Source of the DNA: Fibrobacterota bacterium
GTDB taxonomy: Bacteria; Fibrobacterota; Fibrobacteria; UBA11236
Assembly: GCA_019509785.1 (NCBI GenBank)
Contig: JAEKLQ010000040.1
Location: 1-64,000, forward strand
Direction: 5' to 3'
DNA: 64,000 bases
Of this stretch, positions 46,093 to 55,502 are shown piece by piece. The first letter of the stretch is position 1; the number at the start of each line of letters is the position of its first letter. A model generated the notes under the pieces. The model ran no database searches and was not told the origin of the DNA. It saw only the letters and a program-made list of their open reading frames with translations. The position numbers and the translations under genes were made by a program.

Positions 46093-47322
46093 TTATCCCA
46101 AGGCCTGCCCGAAATCCTCTACCAGGTCTTCCGGATCCTCGATGCCCACCGATAGCCGGATCATGCCGTCCTCGATGCCCATGCTGGCGCGCCGCGCCGG
46201 GCCCATCTCGAAATAAATGGTGTGTGCCACCGGGATGATGAGGGTGCGGTTGTCGCCCAGGTTGCTGGAACAGATGGCGATCTTCAGGCGGTTGAGGAAG
46301 GCGAAGGGCTCGACGCCGTCGGCGAGGACGAAGCTCAGGAGCGCTCCGGGCCGCTTAAAAAGTTCCTTGGACAGGGCGTGCTGGGGATGGCCGGGCAGGC
46401 CGGGATAAAAGACGGCCTTCACCTTGGGATGGCCCGCGAGGTACATCGCCAAGCGGCCGGCATTGCCGCAAGAGCGATCCATGCGCAGGGCCAGGGTTTC
46501 CGAGCCCACCGAAAGGACATGGGCGGCTTCCGGCGCGAGGGTGCCGCCGAAATCGCGCAGGCCCTTCTTGCGTATTTGCAGAAGGGCCCATAGCTTCTCA
46601 TCCCCGGTCTTGTAGATGTCGAGGAGATTCGGATAGGCGGGCCAGGCGAAGAGGCCCAGATCGGTGACGGCCCCGCCCAAGGCGTTTCCGTGGCCGCCGA
46701 AGTATTTCGACAGGCTGTTGATGGAGAAGGTGGCCTTCACCATCTTGGGGAGGAACAGGTAAGGCGAGGTGAGGGTGTTGTCCACCGCGTAGATGATCTT
46801 CTTCGCCTCGCACAGCGTGCCGATGCGGGCGAGATCGGCCACTTGCGTGGCCGGGTTGGCGATGGTCTCGACCAGCACCATGCGCGTGGACGGCTTCAGC
46901 GCCTCCTCGACGTTGCGTACGTCGGTTGCATCCACGAAGGAGACCTCGATGCCGATGCCGGCCAAGGTATTCAAAAGGCTGTTGGTATTGCCGAACAGGA
47001 AGGAACTGGAAACGACGTGATCGCCCTTGCGCAGCAAGGTGGTCAACACCGCCGCCAAGGCCGCCATGCCCGTGGAGAAGGCCACCGTCCCCACGCCTTG
47101 TTCCATCATCGTGACCTTGGCTTCCACCGCCGAAACGGTGGGATTGGCCTGGCGCGCGTAGGCGTAGCCCTTGGCCGTCCCCTGGAAGACGGCGGCCAGA
47201 TCCTCGGCCTTCTCGTAGCCGAAGGCGATGGACGTGTGGATGGGTTTATGCAAGGAACCATGCTCAGGCTTGCCGAGCCGATCCGAGTGCAGGATGCTGG
47301 TAGTGAATCCTTTTGTCTTCAA
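46093..47322 (-). CDS. Cys/Met-metabolism PLP-dependent enzyme
   Basis: A fold-type I PLP enzyme of 409 residues in the cystathionine gamma-synthase, O-acetylhomoserine sulfhydrylase and methionine gamma-lyase family. It has YARQANPTVSAVE, FSTGMAAL, the PLP Asp in YAVDNTLTSPYLF, and the PLP Lys in SINSLSKYFGGHG. Which reaction it performs cannot be decided by eye; homocysteine production for the nearby metH is plausible. The start is a TTG that overlaps the upstream stop (TTGA), so it is coupled to the large protease gene. Confidence 0.88.
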   Translation of the reverse strand: MKTKGFTTSILHSDRLGKPEHGSLHKPIHTSIAFGYEKAEDLAAVFQGTAKGYAYARQANPTVSAVEAKVTMMEQGVGTVAFSTGMAALAAVLTTLLRKGDHVVSSSFLFGNTNSLLNTLAGIGIEVSFVDATDVRNVEEALKPSTRMVLVETIANPATQVADLARIGTLCEAKKIIYAVDNTLTSPYLFLPKMVKATFSINSLSKYFGGHGNALGGAVTDLGLFAWPAYPNLLDIYKTGDEKLWALLQIRKKGLRDFGGTLAPEAAHVLSVGSETLALRMDRSCGNAGRLAMYLAGHPKVKAVFYPGLPGHPQHALSKELFKRPGALLSFVLADGVEPFAFLNRLKIAICSSNLGDNRTLIIPVAHTIYFEMGPARRASMGIEDGMIRLSVGIEDPEDLVEDFGQALG

Positions 47323-50300
47323 AATAGCCCCAGATTGAATCCCACGTAGAAGCGGGGTTTCTTTACCACGTTAATGTAATCCCTGCGCGCCTGCGCGTCC
47401 CGGGCCGCCACGAGATTGCCGTTCGCGTCGACCATGCCTTTGGGATCGTTGCCGTAATCGCTCCCGTACAGGTTGTCGGCCTTGAGGTTATTGATGGGCT
47501 GGAAAACCTGCACGTAGGCGGTGAAGGGGTATTGGTGGTAAAGCCGGAAATTCGCCGACAAACGCACGCCTACGTCCAGCAGCAGATGGTATTGATGGAT
47601 CCAAAGGGAATCCCCCACGGCGTCCGGGGTGCTGAGCAGGGTGGTGCCCCATTCGCATAGGCCGGTCAGCATGAATTGCTTCAGCGAAGTGGTCGGCAGA
47701 TCGGGGATGAAGGCGCCGGCCTTGAGGGGGATGGAGGCCCCGGCCTGCCCGAAAGCGTAGAAGGTGCCTTCCATGATATCCCGGCCGCGGTAATAGAAGT
47801 TGTACGGGTAGCCCGACATGCGGTAATAGCCCAGGCGATAGGTGATGGGCCATAGGTAGGGCTGCGGCTGCCGCACGAAGACGGTATCGTTGCCGCTGAC
47901 ATGGCCCGGCGCGGAAACCGTTGGGAAGGTATTCAGGAATTCCCCGGCTTCGGCATTGGCGAACAATGACAAGCGCCGGCCGAAGGAATACATCCCTCCC
48001 ACGCCGCCTTCCACCGACCAAGGATCGTATTCCGACTGCACGGGGACGACGAGGGGGGCCGCCGCGTTGGAGCCGGAAATGCGGATGAGGCTGGCCGTAT
48101 CCACGGAAAGGACGTTGGTCTGGTAGGTGGCCCAATACTTGTGGACGAGGCCGTAGAGGCCGCCCCCCGTGGGGAGGAAGGTCGCCAGCATGGATTTCGA
48201 CCAGCTCCATCCCATGTTGGCTTCGTAATGCTTATGCTCGGAAGCGTCGCGCAGGAAGTCCGTGCGGGGCTGGGTGGCGGCGTTCACGATGGAATCGTTC
48301 TTCAGCAGCCGGATGGTCGATTGCTGGGTGAAATCCTGGGTGATGAATTGCTGCCAATAACTTCCGCCTAAGGTGAAGTCGTACGGCAAGGGGGCGACGG
48401 CGGACACCGCCCAGCGCGACCATTCCGTCGAAAAATTCGTTTGCGTGATCTGTTCCGCCTCATCGGCGCCGATGTTACCGCGTAGGACGTCGTTCGCCAC
48501 GTCGTTATTGCCGATGATGTCGTGGTAAACGGAATAATAGAGCGCCGGGGTCCATTCGAAACGCGTATGGCGGATGGTGGTGCCCGCGATCATGCCGTCG
48601 TAGGTGAACAGGTAGTCGAGCGGCGCGTCCAGCCGGGTCCGCTTGGTGAAGGCTCCCGAAAGCGATTGGTAAAGGCCGCCATAGGCTTCCCCGAAAGCCA
48701 GGTTCAGGCCCGCCACGACGTCGGTATAAGAGGTATTGCCGGAGAGGAAGACCGGCGAGAGCGCCACGAAAGGGGTGATGTCGGCCGCTACCTTGGTGCC
48801 GTGATAGTCCCCCGTCTCGAAAATAGAATCGTATTGGAGCTTATTCGGTTTCACCGCCGGAAGGGTGTCCCGCGCCGGACCCATGTTCCGGGCGGTGCGG
48901 ACCAGGTTCAGGGGTTCGCGGAAGATGCGGAACTGCTGCTGCTGGAAGCCTTGGTAGTACAAGGTCCCGTCATGCGGCAGGGGCTCCAGCGCCTGGCTGG
49001 CCACGTGGGTCGCCCTATAGAGTGTGGAGTCGCCGGGCAAGCGCGCGTATACATCGTAGACGCTGTACACGCTGTCCTCGGCGTTGGAGGAGAAGAAAAG
49101 CGTATCGCCGGAAAAGCGCAGATTGCGAAGCGCGCCTTTGCGCCAGTCCACCACGAAAGCCAGCTTCTGGCCCCGGGCTACGGGGAGGGAATCAGGGAAA
49201 AGGGATGAATCCTTGAGGGCCAGGAAGGGATTGAAGGCCGGGGCGTCCGCGTTGATGGCGACGATGGCCTCCTTGTTCTCCAGCCCCAAGGTGAAGTAGA
49301 TGGAGTCGCCTTTGGGGGTGAAGCGCGGATTATAGACTTGCTCGCCGTTGGAGAAGTTGGTCAACTGGTGGGTGCGGCCGGAAGAATCGAGGATGGCCAG
49401 ATTGCTGGAGCCGTTGTCCTTACGCGAATACACGATGAGCCCCTTGGAGGGATGGTAGCTCGGGTAAGCGGCGCGTTCCTCCCAGGTGAGGCGATGCCAT
49501 TTCTCGCTTTCGCTCTTGTCGGAGCGGAATTCGTATTCCCAAAGGTCGGTGTGTTCCGCGTGGCGGTCCTGGCGCGCGGTCAGGAGGCGGGTCCCTTCCC
49601 GGTTGAACTCCAGCCCCGCGGAACCGTATTCCTCGCTACGCTGGGGCCCATCGGAGAACGCATGCACGCGCGCCGCCGGCAGCGCGCGCGGCGCGGTCCC
49701 GCGCAGGGAGCGCAATCCGCCCGAACCCGCGGTGGCGCGTTTCATCAGGGCCATGGCCGGATTGGGCGCGCGCATGGGCGGCATCACCCCGGCAGGGCCG
49801 GCCACGGGGCCTTCCCCCGGAAGGAAGCCGTCGCGGGCGGGAGCCGGCGAAGGGGCGGGAACGGGATCGGGCGCGGGCGACGGGCCGGAAGAGGCGGGGG
49901 CGCCGGAGGACCCGGCCGAGGGCTTACCCGATTTCGTGGTCTTTCCGCCCACGGGCTTCCAGTAGATCCAATTGAGGGGAGCGCGCCGTTCCTCGTCGTT
50001 GCCGAGCCAGGCCATGTACTTGCCGTCCGGGGAGAAGGCGAGGTTCTGCTGGTAGCCGCCCCGCATATCCGGGTCGGCCACGCTGTCGCGGGGGATATCC
50101 TTGAAGTCGGCATAGCGATCGGAGAGGGAACGCTTGAAATCCTCGAACAGATCGGGCAGGCCCTTCCCGAAAGCCTTCTCCACCGACCAGGAGAAATTGA
50201 AAAGCGGCTTGGCGAAGGCCAGCTTCCGCACCTTGTCCGCGCCGAAGCGATCCTTCAGGTAGATGAGGAAGCCGTAGCCCGTGTTATAGGTGCGCTCGGC

Positions 50301-50960
50301 CTGGGTCCAATCCTCGTCATCGTCGAAGGTTTCGATGAAGTCCAAGGAGGGGAGGGTGCCAGTGAGATAGGCGTCGCGCAATACCATGTCGCGTTGCGAA
50401 TCCCAGCTATCGTTGCCGTTCATGTAGGCTTCGAATTGGGCGATGCCTTCCACGTACCAGGTGGGCGCGATCAAGGGCACCCAGGGATAATGGAACGAGT
50501 AATTCACGTTGGCGTTGTAATTGTAGGTGCTTCCGTACAAATCCACCGCGTCCACCGGGGACAGCCAGGCCGCGCGGCGGAGCGAGAAAACGTGGGCCAG
50601 CTCGTGGGTCACCACGTTCTGGATCCACAATTGGCGGTTGCGCATCACCCAGTCCATATGCGAAGGGAAGATCTCGATGCTGGAAAAGTTGTAGATGGCG
50701 AACCCGTTGGCTTCGTCGCCTTCGTCCACGATGCGGATGGTGATCTTCTCGTAGCGATCGTAACTCTCGTAAGCCTTGGCCAAGGTGGGCCAAACCGATT
50801 CGGCCACGCCCAGCACTTCGCCCGCGAGCTGTTGGTATTTCTTCTCGTAGGCCACGCGGTAATGCGGCGATTCCATGGTGGTAATCTTTTCGGCCCGGGC
50901 GGGAGCGGCCAAGGCGAGGGCGATGAGCAGGGGCGCGAGGATGGCAAGGGGTTTTCGCAT
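47319..50960 (-). CDS. Giant metalloprotease, propeller and beta-barrel protein
   Basis: A 1213-residue envelope protein. After a signal peptide comes a gluzincin-type metalloprotease domain (about 25-290) with HELAH at 119-123 and a likely third ligand Glu171 in WYVEG. A TolB-like WD40 propeller (about 300-640) follows, broken by a Pro/Ala/Gly-rich insert (about 335-400). The C-terminal half (about 720-1213) looks like a surface-antigen-type outer-membrane barrel ending FYVGFNLGLF. It may be a surface protease displayed by its own barrel. The PLP-enzyme gene overlaps its stop by four bases. Confidence 0.8.
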   Translation of the reverse strand: MRKPLAILAPLLIALALAAPARAEKITTMESPHYRVAYEKKYQQLAGEVLGVAESVWPTLAKAYESYDRYEKITIRIVDEGDEANGFAIYNFSSIEIFPSHMDWVMRNRQLWIQNVVTHELAHVFSLRRAAWLSPVDAVDLYGSTYNYNANVNYSFHYPWVPLIAPTWYVEGIAQFEAYMNGNDSWDSQRDMVLRDAYLTGTLPSLDFIETFDDDEDWTQAERTYNTGYGFLIYLKDRFGADKVRKLAFAKPLFNFSWSVEKAFGKGLPDLFEDFKRSLSDRYADFKDIPRDSVADPDMRGGYQQNLAFSPDGKYMAWLGNDEERRAPLNWIYWKPVGGKTTKSGKPSAGSSGAPASSGPSPAPDPVPAPSPAPARDGFLPGEGPVAGPAGVMPPMRAPNPAMALMKRATAGSGGLRSLRGTAPRALPAARVHAFSDGPQRSEEYGSAGLEFNREGTRLLTARQDRHAEHTDLWEYEFRSDKSESEKWHRLTWEERAAYPSYHPSKGLIVYSRKDNGSSNLAILDSSGRTHQLTNFSNGEQVYNPRFTPKGDSIYFTLGLENKEAIVAINADAPAFNPFLALKDSSLFPDSLPVARGQKLAFVVDWRKGALRNLRFSGDTLFFSSNAEDSVYSVYDVYARLPGDSTLYRATHVASQALEPLPHDGTLYYQGFQQQQFRIFREPLNLVRTARNMGPARDTLPAVKPNKLQYDSIFETGDYHGTKVAADITPFVALSPVFLSGNTSYTDVVAGLNLAFGEAYGGLYQSLSGAFTKRTRLDAPLDYLFTYDGMIAGTTIRHTRFEWTPALYYSVYHDIIGNNDVANDVLRGNIGADEAEQITQTNFSTEWSRWAVSAVAPLPYDFTLGGSYWQQFITQDFTQQSTIRLLKNDSIVNAATQPRTDFLRDASEHKHYEANMGWSWSKSMLATFLPTGGGLYGLVHKYWATYQTNVLSVDTASLIRISGSNAAAPLVVPVQSEYDPWSVEGGVGGMYSFGRRLSLFANAEAGEFLNTFPTVSAPGHVSGNDTVFVRQPQPYLWPITYRLGYYRMSGYPYNFYYRGRDIMEGTFYAFGQAGASIPLKAGAFIPDLPTTSLKQFMLTGLCEWGTTLLSTPDAVGDSLWIHQYHLLLDVGVRLSANFRLYHQYPFTAYVQVFQPINNLKADNLYGSDYGNDPKGMVDANGNLVAARDAQARRDYINVVKKPRFYVGFNLGLF

Positions 50961-51004
50961 AGCCCCCTAATGTAGGTTTAGGATTATCAAGCCACAACGG
51001 ATGG

Positions 51005-51502
51005 CTAGGGCCGGGGCGCGCTTTCGAGTTGGTCCAACAATCTTTCGCAGCAACGCCGGAGCATTTCGTAAACGGCATCGAACTCGTAGGGGCCGCCGTA
51101 ATAGGGATCGGGAACGTCCGCGCCCTTCTCTTCGGCGGACCCGAAATCGCGCATCAGCCTGATCTTGCCGCCTTGGCCGGCGGGGGCCAACGCTTCCAGG
51201 TCGCTGCGGTTGTTGCGGTCCATGGCGACGATGAGATCGAATTCCCCGAAATCGCTACGCCGCACCTGGCGGCCCTGGCTGGGCAGGGCCACCCCGCGCT
51301 GCTTCGCCGCCGAGATGGCGCGGCGATCGGGAGGCTGGCCTACGTGCCAATCGCCGGTGCCCGCCGAATCGATAAGGTAGCGTTCCGCCAAACCCCGCTC
51401 CCGCACCAAATGGGCGAAGATGCCCTCGGCCAAGGGGGAACGGCAGATGTTGCCGAGGCAAACGAAGAGGACCTTCTTGGGCATGGGATCGGGACCGGCC
51501 AT
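51005..51502 (-). CDS. Low-molecular-weight protein tyrosine phosphatase
   Basis: A 165-residue phosphatase with the P-loop CLGNICRSPLAEG (Cys-x5-Arg-Ser), the LIVAMDRNN strand and the general-acid Asp in VPDPYYGG. Such enzymes dephosphorylate tyrosine kinases of capsule synthesis or arsenate. An internal Met at residue 7 is an alternative start. It directly follows trpC (4 nt between), so it is probably carried on the trp transcript, though a functional link is not evident. Confidence 0.9.
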   Translation of the reverse strand: MAGPDPMPKKVLFVCLGNICRSPLAEGIFAHLVRERGLAERYLIDSAGTGDWHVGQPPDRRAISAAKQRGVALPSQGRQVRRSDFGEFDLIVAMDRNNRSDLEALAPAGQGGKIRLMRDFGSAEEKGADVPDPYYGGPYEFDAVYEMLRRCCERLLDQLESAPRP

Positions 51503-51506
51503 GCGA

Positions 51507-52316
51507 TCAGAAGGCGAGCAGATCCGCGAGGGCCCGGGCCACGTCCTTTTGCTTCATCAGGCTTTCGCCCACCAGGGCGGCCTGGACCTTCGCGTCCGCC
51601 AGGGATTTGAGATCGGCGGGCTTGAAGATACCCGACTCCGAGATGACGGGCACGGAATCGGGTACCAGAGGACGTAACTTGAAGGTGACCTGGAGATCGG
51701 TATGGAAAGTCTTGAGATCGCGGTTGTTGATGCCGATCAGGGGGGCGCCCGCGTCCACGGCGGCCTTCACCTCTTCCTCGGTATGGGCTTCCACCAGGGG
51801 CGTAAGGCCTAAGCCGGCGCCCAGCTCGATCAGGTCCTTCAACTGCTTTGGAGTGAGGCAAGCCACGATGAGCAGGTAAGCGCTGGCCCCCAGCACCTTG
51901 GCTTCGAACACCTGGTAGGCGTCGGTGATGAAGTCCTTGCGCAAGGTGGGGAGTTCCACGTTGCGGGAGATGTCGCGCAGGTAGCGATCGTGCCCCTGGA
52001 AGAAATCCTCTTCGGTCAATACCGACAAGGCGGACGCGCCGCCGGCCTGGTAAGCCTGGGCTATTTCCAAGGGCTTGAAATCCTGGCGGATGACGCCGCG
52101 CGAAGGCGAGGCCTTCTTGACCTCGGCGATGACGTGGACGCCCGGGCCGCCGGAGGCGCTTTGGATCGGGGCCTTTAGGGCTTCCAGGAAATTGCGAGCG
52201 GGCGGCGGCAGGGAACGGGCCTTGGCTTCCATGTCCGCCGTCGAAACCTGCAGTTTGATCTCGGCCAGTCGCACCGCCTTGGCCTGCAGGATCTTATCGA
52301 GAATGGTATTGGCCAT
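51507..52316 (-). CDS. trpC: Indole-3-glycerol-phosphate synthase
   Basis: Fourth step of tryptophan synthesis, closing the indole ring. A 269-residue TIM barrel with the family motifs: VIAEVKKASPSRGVIR, LSVLTEEDFFQGH, LRKDFITDAYQV, LIGINNRDLKTF and SESGIFKPADL. The catalytic Lys in EVKKASPS and Glu/Asn of the later strands are kept. It follows trpD by 22 nt. It is not fused to trpF, and trpF and trpBA are not in this window. Confidence 0.95.
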   Translation of the reverse strand: MANTILDKILQAKAVRLAEIKLQVSTADMEAKARSLPPPARNFLEALKAPIQSASGGPGVHVIAEVKKASPSRGVIRQDFKPLEIAQAYQAGGASALSVLTEEDFFQGHDRYLRDISRNVELPTLRKDFITDAYQVFEAKVLGASAYLLIVACLTPKQLKDLIELGAGLGLTPLVEAHTEEEVKAAVDAGAPLIGINNRDLKTFHTDLQVTFKLRPLVPDSVPVISESGIFKPADLKSLADAKVQAALVGESLMKQKDVARALADLLAF

Positions 52317-52338
52317 AAGGATGCGTGCGCCGATTATA

Positions 52339-53361
52339 TCATGCGGAAGGGAAAGACCGCGAGCGGGAGACCCAGCTTTCCAGGACGCGTTTGGCCGCGC
52401 CCGATTCGATCGACTTGCGGGCCAAGGCTACGCCGCCCTTGAGATTCGGGGCCAGGCCCGCCACGTAGAGCGCCGCCCCGGCGTTCAAGAGCACGATGTC
52501 GAGAGGCGCGCCCCGCTTCCCATCCAGTATTCCCCGGATGATTCCCGCATTGCGGACGGCGTCCCCGCCCATCAGATCGGCCTTGGAAGAAAGGGAAAAT
52601 CCCAGGTCCTCGGGATTGAGGATGTACTCCGTTACCTCGCCGCCCTTCAGCTCGGCCACCTTGGTGGGGGCGGTGAGGCTGATCTCGTCCAAGCCGTCGG
52701 TGCCCGCTACGATCATCACGTGGTCGGAACGTAACTCGCGTAATACCTCCGCCAAGGTGCGGGTCAGGTTCATGTCGTAGACGCCGATGAGCTGGCGCTT
52801 GGCGCGCGCGGGATTGAGCATGGGCCCGAGCAGGTTGAACAGGGTGCGCTGGCCCAGTTCGGCGCGTACGGGGGCCACGTGCTTGAAGGACCCATGCAGC
52901 TTGGGCGCGAACAGGAATCCGATGCGGCACTCGTCGATGCAGGCGCCCACCTGCTCGGGGGCCAGATCGAGCTTCACGCCCAGCTCTTCCAGCACGTTGG
53001 CGCTGCCGCAAGCGCTGCTGACGGCGCGATTGCCGTGCTTGGCCACCGCCGCGCCGCCGCCGGCCGCCACCAGGGCCGCCGCCGTGGAGATGTTGAAGGT
53101 GCCGCTATGATCGCCGCCCGTGCCGCAGGTATCCACCAAGGGCTGCGCCGAAGTCGGTACCAGGGTCGCCTTCTCGCGCAGTACGGTGACCGCGGCGGCG
53201 ATTTCGCCGGGGGTTTCGCCCTTGATGCGCAAGGCCACCAGGAAGCCGGCGATCTGGGCCGGGGTCCATTGGCCTTCCAGGATGCCGCCCATGGCGCCCT
53301 GCATTTCCGCGAAGGCGAGGTTCTCGCCCTTGATGAGCTTGCCCAAAAGCGGCGCGATCAT
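52339..53361 (-). CDS. trpD: Anthranilate phosphoribosyltransferase
   Basis: Second step of tryptophan synthesis: anthranilate plus PRPP. The 340-residue protein has the family motifs DTCGTGGDHSGTFNISTAAA (PRPP binding), AKHGNRAVSSACGSANVLE and LFNLLGPMLNPA. Its ATG overlaps the trpG stop (ATGA, 53358-53361), so the two are coupled. Confidence 0.96.
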   Translation of the reverse strand: MIAPLLGKLIKGENLAFAEMQGAMGGILEGQWTPAQIAGFLVALRIKGETPGEIAAAVTVLREKATLVPTSAQPLVDTCGTGGDHSGTFNISTAAALVAAGGGAAVAKHGNRAVSSACGSANVLEELGVKLDLAPEQVGACIDECRIGFLFAPKLHGSFKHVAPVRAELGQRTLFNLLGPMLNPARAKRQLIGVYDMNLTRTLAEVLRELRSDHVMIVAGTDGLDEISLTAPTKVAELKGGEVTEYILNPEDLGFSLSSKADLMGGDAVRNAGIIRGILDGKRGAPLDIVLLNAGAALYVAGLAPNLKGGVALARKSIESGAAKRVLESWVSRSRSFPSA

Positions 53362-53963
53362 GGATTCCCCTTCATGGACAGGAAATTCCGGATCATGTCC
53401 TTGCCATGCTCGGTGAGGATGGATTCGGGATGGAACTGCACGCCGAAGAGGGGCCGGGCCTTATGCCGCATGGCCATTATTAATGGTCCTTGGCCCGCGG
53501 CCTCGGAGGCGGGGTCGATGCAGGTGGCGGTGACCTCGAGTTCGGCCGAAGGGAAACCCTGGCGCGAGACGATCAGGGAATGGTAGCGGGTGGCCTGGAA
53601 GGACTTGGGCATGCCCGCGAAGATGTCCTTGCCGTCGCATTCGATGGTGGAAAGCTTCCCGTGCATGGGCGCCGGGGCGCGCACCACCTTGCCGCCGAAG
53701 GCCTCGCCCATGGACTGATGCCCCAGGCAGACTCCCAACAGCGGGATGGAAGCGGGAACCCGTTTGATCAGTTCGACGGAGATGCCGGCTTCGGCCGGGG
53801 TGCAGGGGCCGGGGGAGACCACGATATGGGTGGGCTTCAGGGCGAGCGCTTGCTCGACCGTCATCTCATCGTTGCGGATCACCTTCAGATCGGGATTGAG
53901 TTCCCCGATGTATTGCATCAGGTTGAAAGTGAAGGAATCGTAATTGTCGATGATGAGGATCAT
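53358..53963 (-). CDS. trpG: Anthranilate synthase glutamine amidotransferase (TrpG/PabA)
   Basis: Supplies ammonia from glutamine to TrpE. The 201-residue class I amidotransferase has the nucleophile Cys in LLGVCLGHQSMGEAFGG, the His in FGVQFHPESILTEHG, and the start ILIIDNYDSFTFNLMQY. Such proteins often also serve PabB in folate synthesis. It lies 3 nt after trpE. Confidence 0.95.
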   Translation of the reverse strand: MILIIDNYDSFTFNLMQYIGELNPDLKVIRNDEMTVEQALALKPTHIVVSPGPCTPAEAGISVELIKRVPASIPLLGVCLGHQSMGEAFGGKVVRAPAPMHGKLSTIECDGKDIFAGMPKSFQATRYHSLIVSRQGFPSAELEVTATCIDPASEAAGQGPLIMAMRHKARPLFGVQFHPESILTEHGKDMIRNFLSMKGNP

Positions 53964-53966
53964 GGC

Positions 53967-55424
53967 TCAAATCCCCGCCGCCGCATCGACCGCGCGCATC
54001 AGGGCCCGGGCCTTATGCCGCGTCTCCTCGTACTCCATCTGCGGATCGGAATCGGCCACGATGCCGCCGCCGGCCTGCACGTAGGCCACGCCGTCCTTCA
54101 CCAGCATGGTGCGGATGGCGATGCAGGAATCCAGGTTCCCGCGGAAGTCCATATAGCAGATGGCGCCGCCGTACAGGCCGCGCCGGTTGGGCTCCAGCGA
54201 ATCGATGATTTCCATGGCGCGGATCTTGGGGGCCCCCGAAAGGGTGCCCGCGGGCAAGCAAGACATCAGCGCCCTTAAGGGATGGTATTCCCGCTTCAGC
54301 TTCCCTTGCACCACCGACACGATGTGCATGACGTTGCTGAAGCGTTCCACCTGCATGAATTGGGTCACCTTCACGCTGCCGAACTCGGACACGCGGCCGA
54401 TATCGTTGCGTCCCAGGTCCACCAGCATCAGGTGCTCGGCGCGTTCCTTGGGATCGGCCATCAGATCCTTTTCCAACGCCCTATCCTCGGCATCGTCCTT
54501 GCCGCGCGGTCGCGTGCCGGCCACGGGCTTGGTCTCGCAGAGTCCGTTCTGCACCTTGACCAGGGTCTCCGGCGAAGCGCCCACGATCTCGAAGTCGCCG
54601 TAGTCGAGATAATACATGTAGGGCGAAGGGTTGATGGATCGCAGCGCCCGGTAGATGGAAAGCGACGAGGCCGTCGGCTTGGTGGTGAAGCGCTGCGAGA
54701 GGACGATCTGGAAGGCGTCCCCGGCGCGGATGTATTCCTTGCACTTTTCCACCCCGGCCTTGAAGCCCTCGGGGGTGAAATTGGATTCCCACTGCGCTTC
54801 GCCGCTTTCGGATTTGGGCTGGGGCGGTACGGGCCTGGCGAGTTCGGTTTCGAGCTGGGCGATCTTCGCCACGGCCGAGGCATAGGCCTCTTCCAAGGTC
54901 GGGAACTCGCCGGTCAGCACGTTGGAAACGATGCTGAGCTTGTGCTTGATATGATCGAAAACCAGGAAGGATTCGTAGATGCCGAAGTGGAGATCCGGCA
55001 AATGGAAATCGTCCCGGCCCGTGGCGGGGATGTCCTCCACCAGGCGGATGGCATCGTAGCAGACGAAGCCGACGGCCCCGCCGGAGAAGGGAGGCAAATC
55101 GGGCGCGCCTACCCCGCGGAAGCGGGCCATGAAGGCTTGCAGCTCCGCCAACGGGTCGCCTTCCAGATCGCGGCGTTCTTTCCCGCGGATCTGGATATGC
55201 CGGCCCTTGGAGGAAAAGGTGTAGAGGGGATCGCGCCCCAGGAAGGAGAAGCGCGCCAGCTTTTCGCCCACTTCCACGCTTTCCAACAGGAACACCCGGT
55301 GGCCCGGACGCTTGAGCTTAAGCAAAGCGGTAATGGGCGTCTCCAGATCCGGCAGGAATTCCTTATGCAGCGGGATGACGTTTCCCTGGGCGGCGAGGGG
55401 CCTGATTTCTTCCAATGACTTCAT
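53967..55424 (-). CDS. trpE: Anthranilate synthase component I
   Basis: Converts chorismate to anthranilate using ammonia from TrpG. The 485-residue protein has the chorismate-binding core: FQIVLSQRF, PVAGTRPRG, LMVDLGRNDIGRV, GTLSGAPKIRAMEIID and YVQAGGGIVADSDPQMEYEE. The N-terminal regulatory motif that binds tryptophan is present in part (LLESVEVGEKLARFSFLG). First gene of a trpEGDC operon. A GC hairpin lies right before its ATG. Confidence 0.95.
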   Translation of the reverse strand: MKSLEEIRPLAAQGNVIPLHKEFLPDLETPITALLKLKRPGHRVFLLESVEVGEKLARFSFLGRDPLYTFSSKGRHIQIRGKERRDLEGDPLAELQAFMARFRGVGAPDLPPFSGGAVGFVCYDAIRLVEDIPATGRDDFHLPDLHFGIYESFLVFDHIKHKLSIVSNVLTGEFPTLEEAYASAVAKIAQLETELARPVPPQPKSESGEAQWESNFTPEGFKAGVEKCKEYIRAGDAFQIVLSQRFTTKPTASSLSIYRALRSINPSPYMYYLDYGDFEIVGASPETLVKVQNGLCETKPVAGTRPRGKDDAEDRALEKDLMADPKERAEHLMLVDLGRNDIGRVSEFGSVKVTQFMQVERFSNVMHIVSVVQGKLKREYHPLRALMSCLPAGTLSGAPKIRAMEIIDSLEPNRRGLYGGAICYMDFRGNLDSCIAIRTMLVKDGVAYVQAGGGIVADSDPQMEYEETRHKARALMRAVDAAAGI

Positions 55425-55430
55425 GCCGAT

Positions 55431-55448
55431 GCCGCGCTAAAACGCGGC
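55431..55448 (-). promoter_or_regulatory. Hairpin in the trpE leader
   Basis: GCCGCG and CGCGGC (55431-55436 and 55443-55448) form a 6-bp GC stem with a 6-nt loop, ending 6 nt before the trpE ATG at 55424, where the ribosome site should be. No good Shine-Dalgarno word is seen outside it. It could control translation of the operon. No leader peptide with Trp codons was found in the short space to the divergent gene. Confidence 0.4.
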
Positions 55449-55502
55449 CTCCAATGGGTTTATGTTGCTAATATAGTAACGGGTTATTGAGGGGAGCCTA
55501 TC

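Noticed and set aside
49338-50975. 545-residue plus-strand frame opposite the large protease
   Set aside because: Antisense shadow; the minus-strand gene has signal peptide, HELAH and barrel.
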